A DNA stretch of 64,000 nucleotides from Echria macrotheca (lineage: Eukaryota; Ascomycota; Sordariomycetes; Sordariales; Schizotheciaceae). Where the stretch lies: NCBI GenBank assembly GCA_030411725.1, contig MU839835.1:992001-1056000 (forward strand), given 5' to 3'. The position numbers were made by a program, and so were the translations under genes. Position 1 is the first letter of the stretch, and every line of letters begins with the position of its first letter. The notes under the pieces were generated by a model. The model had not been told where the DNA came from and searched no databases. It saw nothing but the letters and a program-made list of their open reading frames with translations. Shown here one piece after another: positions 34,722 to 43,604 of this stretch.

Positions 34722-35870
34722 ATGATGTCTTCTACTCTCAACGCCAACTATGCTGGTGTCCAGCAGTATCCTGCCCCTTCCAACTATGGTAACGACACGA
34801 TGATCAACGAGCTGTCGAGGCAGATTGCTGCGTCCAACAATACGAGGCGGCTGTCGAGGGGAACTGGGAGTCAACGAAATGGGAACGCCATGAGGATAGC
34901 GAAGCCCGGCAGTGCCAACAACAGCCCACGGTCCGCCGGCCAGCAGTCGAGGAGGAGAACGATGATCGGGGAGGGACTTCCGCGACCTCATCTCCAACTA
35001 GTCGATACCAACATGCTGCCAACACCCCGCTCAGATTTCCACTCGGAGCTAGGCTACGAGCCGGAGAAGAGGCAGGCGAGGCCAGTGAGCTGGCACCCAT
35101 CTTCACAACAATTTCAACAGCCAACCCACCTTCAGCCACATGGCCAAGAATCCCAGGTGTCTTACGCTGCCCCTAACTACAACAATGCCTCGCACCTTGG
35201 GAGCTATCAACAGTTTCCCCCTACGCCGGCTCCTTATTCTGGCTTCGCCTCTCCCGCTTCAGCTTTCTCGCCGCTCTCACTCCCCTACTCGAATTTCAAC
35301 TCGCAGCCATATTACTCACCAACCAACCAAGGTGTGGCGCTACAACAACCACAGCAGCCGATGCCAGCACTGGCCTACCAACAGAGCCCTGGGCACCTTT
35401 CGGTAGGCGCCGTGTCGCCGTGCGACATCTCGTACCTCCCAGAACCAAGGGTCACAACCACGAGCGTTTCATCCCTCGACTGGGACAGCTTCGCTACGCA
35501 TGGGTTCGACAAGTACGCGGCTCCCCCGACGCCCGAGGACTTCGTCGCGCACGGACAGACCAACAAAGCCGCCGCTATGGAGACGATGCCCAAAGTGGCC
35601 GCCGATGATGAGGCTATCCCTTACGAGCCGCGGGATGAGGATGATTCGGACGGGGAGATTCTCTATGGCATGGGGCTTTACGACGCGCCGGAGAAGGATA
35701 CGAAGCTTGATTTTCATCGATCCACCGTATTCTCACTCCTGGGCGGATCCTTCCCAGAGCCGACCGGCAAAGGCTTGAAGCTAGAGGACGCATGGGAACC
35801 GCCTGCGTCGGACGATGAAGAGGAGGAGGAGGATGCCGAAGGAGAAGAACGAGATGATGACGACGAGTAA
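34722..35870 (+). CDS. Hypothetical Q/S/P-rich protein with acidic C-terminus
   Basis: Intronless, 382 residues. The N-terminal region includes MINELSRQIAASNNTRRLSRGTGSQRNG (basic, possibly nuclear), then a long Gln/Ser/Pro/Tyr-rich low-complexity section (about 120-235). The C-terminal part contains the compact motifs DWDSFATHGFDKYAAPPTPEDF, EDDSDGEILYGMGLYDAPE and GKGLKLEDAWEPP, which I believe recur in many filamentous ascomycete proteins of unknown function, and it ends with a run of Asp/Glu. Composition resembles transcriptional activators or coregulators, but no DNA-binding domain is visible. The very long gene-free DNA upstream is consistent with a heavily regulated gene. No symbol is justified. 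Confidence 0.8.
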   Translation: MMSSTLNANYAGVQQYPAPSNYGNDTMINELSRQIAASNNTRRLSRGTGSQRNGNAMRIAKPGSANNSPRSAGQQSRRRTMIGEGLPRPHLQLVDTNMLPTPRSDFHSELGYEPEKRQARPVSWHPSSQQFQQPTHLQPHGQESQVSYAAPNYNNASHLGSYQQFPPTPAPYSGFASPASAFSPLSLPYSNFNSQPYYSPTNQGVALQQPQQPMPALAYQQSPGHLSVGAVSPCDISYLPEPRVTTTSVSSLDWDSFATHGFDKYAAPPTPEDFVAHGQTNKAAAMETMPKVAADDEAIPYEPRDEDDSDGEILYGMGLYDAPEKDTKLDFHRSTVFSLLGGSFPEPTGKGLKLEDAWEPPASDDEEEEEDAEGEERDDDDE

Positions 35871-36591
35871 TCGAACAGTGTATGATGACGTGTACGACGA
35901 CCAACGGATTTCATTTTGGGAGTACACGGACTAGAACATCGGGCGACTAGAGCAATGGGTGGCAATGGAAAATCATGGGATACCCGGCAAATGGGTTTTG
36001 GGTTCAAACGGCGTCTCGAAGAAGAGACGATACCCAGCTACAGCGCTGGTCAGCCTGAGTAGCACAATTGTAGCAAATAGCACGCAAACAATGGTTTTAG
36101 CTCGCTGCTCTTGCAAAGTGCCTTGGCAAAAATAACTAAACCGAGGGCGACCTCGGAAGCTGTGCTCACAGATGTTTGCCGACGTTGTTCAAGGGGCGGC
36201 CAATCAGGACCCGTCTTTTACACGGAATTATGTAGCTTGATTCTTTCTTCAGGTCCCTAGATGTCGAACCATCCTTCCAGGGCCAAACTGGCAGAAAGAA
36301 TCAACAAATATCGTAGGTGTCCTCCACAGCCGTATTATTTTCCCGTCCTGTAATATTTCCGTAGCTTGATTTCAAGTGCTTCTTTGTTGTTGTGTGTTTG
36401 CCCCTGAGCTGCTTCATCGAGTGTCTGATTGGCCACTTCTACACCAGCGGGGCGAAAAGGTGCGGCGGGGAAGCTTCGCACAATCGCAGCAACCCCGCTA
36501 TTCGCTGCAGCTCCCCCGCACCACTCAAACAGCTGCAAGAAAACCCTGGGCCGCTATCGGACACACCAAACACGCGTGCATGCCGGCGAAA

Positions 36592-36597
36592 GAGTCA
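36592..36597 (-). promoter_or_regulatory. Gcn4/CPC-1-type core (TGACTC)
   Basis: GAGTCA on the + strand (TGACTC on -), about 155 bases ahead of the LYS9 start codon. TGACTC is the core of the Gcn4/CPC-1 element that mediates general control of amino-acid biosynthesis in fungi; lysine genes are known targets. Function here is inferred. Confidence 0.45.
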
Positions 36598-36651
36598 CCG
36601 GTGAAGATTCTCGCGGTGGTCAAACTGAATTAAACTGGGACTAGTTGTCTT

Positions 36652-36675
36652 GTCGTCGTCGTCGTCGTCGTCGTC
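36652..36675 (+). repeat. (GTC)8 trinucleotide microsatellite
   Basis: Eight perfect GTC units in the LYS9 promoter or leader, between the two TGACTC cores. Confidence 0.95.
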
Positions 36676-36706
36676 AATTCTCGCCGCCAAGCCCTTCTCT
36701 CTGTCC

Positions 36707-36712
36707 GAGTCA
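36707..36712 (-). promoter_or_regulatory. Second Gcn4/CPC-1-type core (TGACTC)
   Basis: Second GAGTCA on the + strand, 38 bases ahead of the LYS9 ATG. Two copies within 160 bases of an amino-acid biosynthetic gene strengthen the regulatory reading. Confidence 0.45.
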
Positions 36713-36749
36713 CGAACCTACCTAAGATCTTACTCTTGAACCATCCGAG

Positions 36750-38258
36750 ATGGCTTCGCAACAGTAAGCTACCCCGCCTCCCCTAGAAGACCACGGAGTG
36801 AGGGGGTGCCTAGGAACGCGCGGCAGAGCTAGAGCTAACCGTGGGCTGCCCAATGTCTTTAGCAAGGTGCTCATGCTCGGAGCGGGCTTCGTCACGCGCC
36901 CGACTCTCGATATCCTGAGCGACGCCGGCATCCCCGTTACGGTTGGTGCGTTTGCGGTCTTTCGTGTTGTCTGATGGTGTGTGTCTCTTCCCTAACAGCG
37001 CGCTGCAGCCTGCCGCACGCTCGCCACGGCTGAGAAGCTGTCGGCCGGCGTGGCCTCGGCGAAGCCCATCTCGCTCGACGTCACGAGCGACGCGGCGCTG
37101 GACGCCGAGGTGGCCAAGCACGACCTCGTCATCAGCCTGATCCCGTACACGTTCCACGCCAACGTCATCAAGTCGGCCATCCGCAACAAGAAGAACGTGG
37201 TGACGACGAGCTATGTGTCCCCCGCCATGATGGCGCTCGACGCCGAGGCCAAGGCGGCCGGCATCACGGTCATGAACGAGATCGGCCTGGACCCGGGCAT
37301 CGACCACCTGTACGCCATCAAGACGATCGACGAGGTCCACCGCGCCGGCGGCAAGATTCTTTCTTTCCTCTCGTACTGCGGCGGTCTGCCGGCCCCCGAG
37401 GACTCGGACAACCCGCTCGGCTACAAGTTCTCGTGGTCGTCGCGCGGCGTGCTGCTGGCGCTGCGCAACGCCGGCAAGTGGTGGCAGGATGGCAGGGTGG
37501 TCGAGGTGGCCGGCAAGGATTTGATGAATACGGCTAAGCCGTACTTTATCTATCCTGGTTATGCCTTCGTTGCCTACCCCAACCGTGACTCGACGCCCTA
37601 CAAGGAGCGCTACGCGATCCCCGAGGCGCAGACCATCATCCGCGGCACGCTGCGGTACCAGGGCTTCCCGCAGTTCATCAAGGTTCTTGTCGATATCGGC
37701 TTCCTGGAGGAGGATGTGCACGAGATCCTGACCAAGCCGGGTCCGTGGAAGGAGGCGACCAAGGAGATTGTGGGCGCCAAGTCGAGCAGTGCCGCCGACC
37801 TCGAGGCCGCCATCGTGTCCAAGGCGACGTTCGAGTCGGAGGAGGACAAGAAGCGCATCCTGAGCGGTCTGCGGTGGATCGGCCTGTTCTCGGACGAAGC
37901 TATTATTCCCAAGGGCACGCCGCTCGACACGCTGTGCGCGACGCTGGAGCGCAAGATGGAGTTTGAGGAGGGCGAGCGCGACTTTGTGATGCTTCAGCAC
38001 AAGTTTGAGATTGAGCACGCCGACGGGTCGCGCGAGACGCGCACGTCGACGCTGTGCGAGTACGGCGATCCGAAGGGCTACTCGGCCATGGCCAAGTTGG
38101 TGGGCGTGCCGTGCGGCGTGGCGGTCAAGCAGGTGCTGAACGGCAAGATCTCGGCCAAGGGCATTTTGGCGCCGATGACGACGGACATTACGGAGCCGTT
38201 GATGGAGGAGCTCAGGGAGAAGTATGGAATCACGATGAAGGAGAAGACGATTTCCTAG
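36750..38258 (+). CDS. LYS9: Saccharopine dehydrogenase (NADP+, L-glutamate-forming), saccharopine reductase
   Basis: Exons 36750-36763, 36863-36945 and 37009-38258 give 448 residues, the usual length. It catalyses the condensation of 2-aminoadipate semialdehyde with glutamate to saccharopine in the fungal alpha-aminoadipate lysine pathway. An N-terminal Rossmann motif (KVLMLGAGFVTRPTLDIL) is followed by ACRTLATAEKLS, DLVISLIPYTFHANVIKSAI and NEIGLDPGIDHLYA, then the substrate domain with YCGGLPAPEDSDNPLGYKFSWS and the C-terminal GVPCGVAVKQVLNGKI. The first exon carries only 14 coding bases; the second intron ends at the internal GCTGCAG acceptor, not at the nearby CTAACAG, because only the former keeps the frame. 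Promoter TGACTC elements suggest cross-pathway control. Confidence 0.96.
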
Positions 38259-38587
38259 ATCTAGCAAAGCAACCCAAAACGGCTCATAGAAAAAAGTGGA
38301 ATACCTAGCTTATAGATAAACGGGGATAAATGGTATACAAAATGAATGACGGTAATGAACTGGATGGTTTTGATGCTTTGGCGTGAGTTTTATGCGTGGA
38401 TGTCGATGAGTTGAAGATTTGAAGCGACCCGCGAAAATTTGTGTGGCTGCGTCAGGTTTTCATCCACCACCATACATACACACTCATAAATCGACACTCC
38501 AGCGACCCCCCGACTTATTGAGTGCCATCCCCAAACTGCAAAAGTTACCCGCAACGACGAGTAAGAGATAAAGATAAAAAAACAATA
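38259..38587. other. Intergenic region (LYS9 to Las1)
   Basis: 329 bases; 3' flank of LYS9 and promoter of the Las1 gene. Nothing else seen. Confidence 0.5.
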
Positions 38588-39646
38588 ATGGTCCAATACA
38601 TATTCACCCCCTGGCGCGACCGGCGCGAACTCCTCACGGTCCGAAGCCAATTCTACCCCGACCGATGCCGCGGCTCCTCTTTCTCTGAAAATTCCAACTC
38701 GACAAAAGAACAGGCCGTGGCGAGGGTGTCCATGTGGATGCACCGCGGGTCGTGTCCGCACCTGGTCGAGTCTACTGCGTTGCTTGTTGCTGCGCAGTTA
38801 TCTGACCTTGCGTTGGCCAGCACCAGTGGAGGGGGGGGTTATTACGCTGTTCGGGCGGCGTATTCTGCTGCTTTTAGTCGGTTCGTTTTCCCTCCCTTTT
38901 GTTGTTGCTATTATTGTCCGTGATGTGTGTGTGTAGGAGGGGGTTACTGATAAAAGTGATGGGAGGGGAGTAGGTTTGTAACGGGACTGCTGGATAGTCA
39001 CCAGGACAAGGCGAAGAAGGTCTCGATGTACGGACTGGCTAGGAGCGTCGGGCTGCCGGCGGGGTTTGTCGAGCTAAGGCATCAGGCTACGCATGAGAGT
39101 TTGCCTTCTCTGGGGAGGTTGAGGGAGGCGGCTCGGGGGGCGTTAGAGTGGATTTGGGGGGGGTATTGGATGCATCTTCAGGAGGAGGACTCTGGGGAGG
39201 GGAGGGGGGAGGGAGAGGGGGAGGAAGAGGATGATGCGTGTAGGCAGGAGGTTAGGAGGCTTGTTGAGGAGGGGGAGGGAACCGGGGAGGAGGGGGTGAG
39301 GGAGGTTGTGAGCAGGTTTGGAGAGGGACGGGTGTTGAGTGAGTTGAGTGATATTGCGGAGGGGAGCGGTGATATCAAGGTTGAGTTTGCTGTTTTGAGG
39401 CTGATTAGGAAGGTGTTGGAGCTTGGTGGTGGGGGAGAGGTGGAAAAAATGGATGAGGGGGGGTTGGTGAGGGATCTTGAAGTTGTGAGAAGGGAGTTGG
39501 ACGAAGCGTGGGAGATGGTTAGGGAGCTTGAGAAGGAGGAGTCGATGAGAGATGGGGAGCAGGTGTCTGAAAAGACGGAGCAGACGCCCAGCTGGGTGCT
39601 CTACGATGATGACAGTTGGGTTCCGAAGCCCATTGGTGTTGTCTAG
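38588..39646 (+). CDS. LAS1: Las1-family pre-rRNA ITS2 endonuclease
   Basis: Exons 38588-38880 and 38974-39646 (donor GTTCGT, acceptor AGTAG) give 321 residues. Las1 is the HEPN ribonuclease that, with the kinase Grc3, cuts ITS2 during 60S ribosome maturation. The N-terminal segment (FTPWRDRRELLTVRSQFYP) and the core VSMYGLARSVGLPAGFVELRHQATHESLPSL are diagnostic; the RHQATH stretch is the catalytic HEPN RX4H motif (Arg133, His138). After the HEPN domain the protein is a Glu/Gly-rich, low-complexity tail encoded by an extreme G/A-rich strand, and a helical C-terminus. It is shorter than yeast Las1 (about 500 residues), mostly in the variable tail. Confidence 0.9.
39110..39330 (+). repeat. Purine-rich (GGA) low-complexity coding tract
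   Basis: Within LAS1 exon 2 the + strand is almost all purine (GGAGGAGG, GGGGAGGGGAGGGGGG and similar runs), encoding a Glu/Gly-rich linker. Multiple GGG/GGGG blocks could form G-quadruplexes in DNA or mRNA. Confidence 0.7.
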
Positions 39647-39953
39647 ACTAGGTAGCATGCATGGGAGTGAAGGGAGGGTAGTCATGTGACTCGCTCAATT
39701 GGGTGGGCCGGCACGGCCGGTAACGTCATTCCGAGCAACGAAGCGAATTGGTAAGCTTCTGGAGAGTTGACCACCAACCAGCAATTTGGAGTCCGATAGC
39801 GAAACTGCCGTTGGTCTCTATGAACGTCTTTACTGCCCTCAGAAGACCACTCCTGCACCATCGCAATCTTGTCTCGAGTGTATGCCCCGCATTGAACTGT
39901 CGGCCACGATAAAACACTAACACGACCCCTCCCAGCTCGTCACAGCCCGCACG
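39647..39953. other. Intergenic region (Las1 to glyoxalase II)
   Basis: 307 bases with the 3' flank of LAS1 and the promoter of the glyoxalase II gene. No other element recognised. Confidence 0.5.
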
Positions 39954-41276
39954 ATGCGTGTCCAGTCGATTCCCATGTGTATGTTTATATTCGTGAGAAG
40001 TAGTGCCATATGGGTTAATGCTAATACCGAAAAAATACAGGGGTGGGCTCCAGCAACAACTACGCCTACCTCGTTGTCGACGACAAGTCCAAGGATGCCG
40101 TGATTATCGACCCGGCGCATCCGTCAGAGTAAATACTCTCACTACTCCCAAACTTATCGGGTGTGGTGTTGATATTTCTCCCCCTCCAGAGTCGCACCGG
40201 TCGTAAAGGCAGCCATGGCCAATGGTGAGATCAACCTCAAGGCCATCGTCAACACGCACCAGTGAGTTGTGGTCCGCCAATCCTCTTTCCACATTACTGT
40301 ACTAAAACTCTCATCCATAGTCACTGGGACCACGCAGGTGGGAACAAGCAGTTTGTACGTTTGGTTCACCCCTTCCATCGTATCAGTTGCATTCCTAACC
40401 GCATCCCCAGCTCGTGGAGCTCTCACACCCGCCCAACATCGAAATCATAGGCGGCAAGAACTGCCAGGACGTCTTGCGCACCCCGGCCGACGGCGAGACT
40501 TTTAATCTAGGAAGTATCGTGGTCAAGGCGCTCCACACGCCGTGTCACACGCAGGACAGTATTTGTTGGTATATGCAGGACGGGGACGAGAAGGTTGTGT
40601 TTACGGGAGATACGCTCTTCCACGGCGGTATTTATTTTCCCTCCCTTTTCCGTGGCAATGTGAGAAAGCTGATTGTGTGTGGTTAACACAAAATAATATA
40701 TAGGATGCGGTAAATTCTTTGAAGGAACCGGCGAGGAGATGCACAAGGCTCTCAACGTCACGCTGGCCTCTCTGCCTGATGACACGCGTGTTTTCGTATG
40801 TTTTTTTTTTTTACTCTTCAGGGATCTATCTCTGAAAGTCGTGAGAGGAAAAAAAGAGAAAGGGCTGACAGAGAGATCTCCGAAAAAAATAGCCCGGTCA
40901 TGAATACACAAAATCAAACGTCAAGTTCGCAATCTCGGTCCTCCAGAGCGAAGCCGTACGCGACCTCGAGGCGTACGCCGACAAGCACAAGGAGACGCAG
41001 GGTGCTTTTACCATTGGCGATGAGAAGAAGCATAATGTGTTTATGCGGCCCCAGGTATGTAATTTTATTTTTCTTTCCTTTCCTTTCCATTTTTTATATG
41101 TCACACATTGGGAGAGAAGAAAAAGAATGCGTTTGTGTGTATGTGTGTATGTGTGTCTGTGTGTGTGTGCTGATGATAGAAAAAAACAGGACCCGGAAAT
41201 CCAAAAAGCCACGGGGGAGACGGATCCTGTCGCGATCATGACCAAGCTTCGTGAGATGAAGAATAATTTCAAGTGA
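39954..41276 (+). CDS. GLO2: Hydroxyacylglutathione hydrolase (glyoxalase II)
   Basis: Eight exons: 39954-39978, 40041-40128, 40190-40261, 40321-40354, 40411-40627, 40704-40795, 40893-41054 and 41190-41276, giving 258 residues. It hydrolyses S-lactoylglutathione to lactate and glutathione, the second step of methylglyoxal detoxification. Metallo-beta-lactamase landmarks: SNNYAYLVVDD, AIVNTHHHWDHAGG (di-metal THxHxDH motif, split by introns), TPCHTQDSICWY, VFTGDTLFHGGCGKFFEGTGEEM and VFPGHEYTKSN (metal His), ending with the glutathione-site stretch RDLEAYADKHKETQG and DPEIQKATGETDP. No presequence, so likely cytosolic. It is the most intron-dense gene in the window (seven introns in 1.3 kb). 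Intron 7 contains GT repeats (about 41135-41172). Confidence 0.96.
41135..41172 (+). repeat. GT-rich repeat in glyoxalase II intron 7
   Basis: Imperfect GT dinucleotide run (TGTGTGTATGTGTGTATGTG and similar) inside the last intron of GLO2. Confidence 0.8.
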
Positions 41277-42597
41277 GTTTTTTTTCCCCCGGCTTATCGA
41301 GGTTTCTTTCTTCGGGGTGGGTGGGTTGGTGAGAGAGAAGAGACACCCTTGGGAGAGATAAAAAGAGTTTTTTGGTGGCGATGGATATATGGGATATGTT
41401 GATACGAGCCTCGAGACTTTCTTTGTATCTGTTTAGGGAACCGTTGGTGGCTTTTGATGCTCGGGGCAAGGCCAATCTTTGAGACTTTGAGACTCTGTGA
41501 ATTGCTTCGTAGCGTCCAAGGGGGTTTATTGTTATGGGGGTGAACGGGGAACCCCCGGGGGTACGATTGGGAGGGAGGGAGCCGGATGTCTTTGGTGTGT
41601 ATCTATCTATATACAACTATTTGAGGGAGCATTTTGTTTGCTTGTTCTATCTGTCTGTCAAGTATTCTGGATGCACTTGTCGAATAGAGAGCTCAGTGGC
41701 ACTTAACAGACGGGGCGATGCCGTGATTACCTAACAACACCATCCGTCTTCTAGATAGTGCGGGCCAGTCTCAATTACTCTGCTTGCACCATAATTTTTA
41801 GGAGGTCTCGATATACTACGTACTGTGGAAACCGCCTCATTCTACTGTAGTACTTATCATTCTTCTAACTTTCGCCGCCACAACTCAGTCAAGCCACATC
41901 TTTCCAGGGCCTGACAACCCCCAGCGGTAACTAAGCTGGCTAAGAGATTACAAATCCTCTATTTCTACTACAAGCAAGTCTATTTCTTTAGTTGTATGGT
42001 GTCAGAAGAGGGACCGCTTACCTCCTCAAAGGGTGGAAGCCTTCGGCTTCTTACGGCTTAAGACAAATAATAGATGTATGGTGTTTGATGGTCTTGTTGG
42101 CTCGCGCGATACTGGTCACGTCGTGTAAATTCTCGGGGTTTAATATAGGAGTCACACTAGAATAAGACGGTTCCGACAGTACGTCAAGACCTTCTCATTT
42201 TGTTTGTTTTTTAAAAAAGAAAAATGACGTAAAAAAACCAGAACATCCCTATCTATCACCATGGAGTCAACCCAACACAACAACCAAAGAGATCCCTTTC
42301 AAAGCCGAACCGTTTTCAGAATTTTACTTGCTTTGCCATACATATCAAATATCAAAATATACCAGTCTAACCCAGCCTGCCAACATGCCCAGTGTGTTCC
42401 ACCTGTATCCCGTATACAGGGATATATCCCTGAACACCCGGAACACCGAGAATCCATGAATATAAACGGGATTCTCCATATAACCCCAGAGTTTCCGGCG
42501 TCCAACTTGGTACCCACCTCAAACATACTGTCCTGACATCCAAGACAAATAAAATCTACATACGATGCACACGATGTACTGCTCCGGCTGCAACCGC
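41277..42597. other. Intergenic region (tail to tail), partly AT-rich
   Basis: 1.3 kb between glyoxalase II (+) and the secreted dibasic-site protein (-). The stretch 41750-42260 is clearly more AT-rich than its surroundings and has no ORF; it could be a decayed transposon fragment, but no terminal repeat or transposase remnant was recognised. Confidence 0.4.
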
Positions 42598-43604
42598 CTA
42601 CTCCTCATCATCTACCGTCTCGACAAACGTCATGGTAAGCCCGGCGTCGCCGTCGACGTTCAGGTTGATAGCATCGATAGCATCGTCCCGCTTCGACGGT
42701 GAAGGTGCTGTAGCTGTAGTACCCGACCTCGCCGTCAGTGGGACCTCGCGGGCGGCGACTTCTTCAGAGGCCGAGGGTCCCTGGAGCGCTGTTTCACATC
42801 ACTTGTCAGTTGCCTTGGTTTATTTCATGATTCATCCATGCCACACTCACACGCTGGGATGCCTCTCCTCACGTACATAGTAGTGACCTTGACGCTGCGC
42901 TTTGGGGTAGTAACCGGGGCGGCCGTCTCGGCATCGCCCACGTCACGCTTCTCTGCGCGAGCTCCTATTTATCACACACCCTGGTTAGCATTGCATCATA
43001 ATAGATGGCACAAACAGGCACCGTGGCTTACCCCCTGCTGCGACGGGGTTGTTATCAACAATGATACCAACGCCAGATCCCTCAGCACCAGTACCCAGCT
43101 GGATCTTGGGTCCTTTGGTCAACGCGACCTCGGCATATCGCAGCGCCCGGTCGAACCCAGCCAGGTCCCTCTTCTCAACGTTGGCAGACGCCTCTTCGCC
43201 ATCACGCGGTGCGATCTCCTTGCTGATACCCTGGAGGGCTGCGATCTGTTGGGCTTGCTGGGCCAGGGCAGGGTCGACGGCGGCGGACTCGACGACGGCT
43301 GGGGCCGCGGGGGCGGCAACAGCGGCAGGGGCGGCGGCTGCTGCTACGGGAGCGTTGTTGGCATTGGCGGCGGCGCTCACGGCGGCACCCTCGAGAGCAT
43401 TCATCAAGCTTGTTACATCTTGTTTCCCACCAAAGCTGATCTCACCATCACCTGTTGCCCTGTTAGCCTGTTGATCTATATATGTCTTGACCTCAAGAGA
43501 GGCAGCATACCGACTACCAAGGCAGGCGAGTAGGCACCGAGGTTGATGTTAAGAGGAAGAGCGGCCGTAAGGCCGGCAAGGGCGACGAATCGATAGTTCA
43601 CCAT
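42598..43604 (-). CDS. Secreted protein with multiple Kex2-type dibasic sites
   Basis: Four exons: 43604-43511, 43451-43032, 42964-42851 and 42788-42598 (donors GTATGC, GTAAGC, GTGAGT), giving 272 residues. A short N-terminal signal-like segment (MVNYRFVALAGLTAALP) is followed by LNINLGAYSPALVVGDGEISFGG, a motif I recall as recurrent in unnamed Sordariomycete proteins. An Ala/Pro-rich stretch (about 54-104) and then dibasic sites follow: KR at 125-126, 177-178, 193-194 and 242-243 and RR at 204-205, three of them in the context KRD. The C-terminus INLNVDGDAGLTMTF loosely echoes the N-terminal motif. It may be a proprotein processed by Kex2 in the Golgi. No domain of known function is visible. 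Confidence 0.82.

Larger units (their letters stand above)
35871..36749. other. Intergenic region and LYS9 promoter
   Basis: 879 bases carrying the 3' flank of the acidic protein and the promoter of LYS9, with two Gcn4/CPC-1-type cores and a (GTC)8 run listed separately. No gene seen. Confidence 0.5.

Noticed and set aside
37001..37008. CTAACAG as acceptor of LYS9 intron 2
   Set aside because: It gives the wrong frame; the next AG (GCTGCAG, ending 37008) restores the conserved ACRTLATAEKLS.
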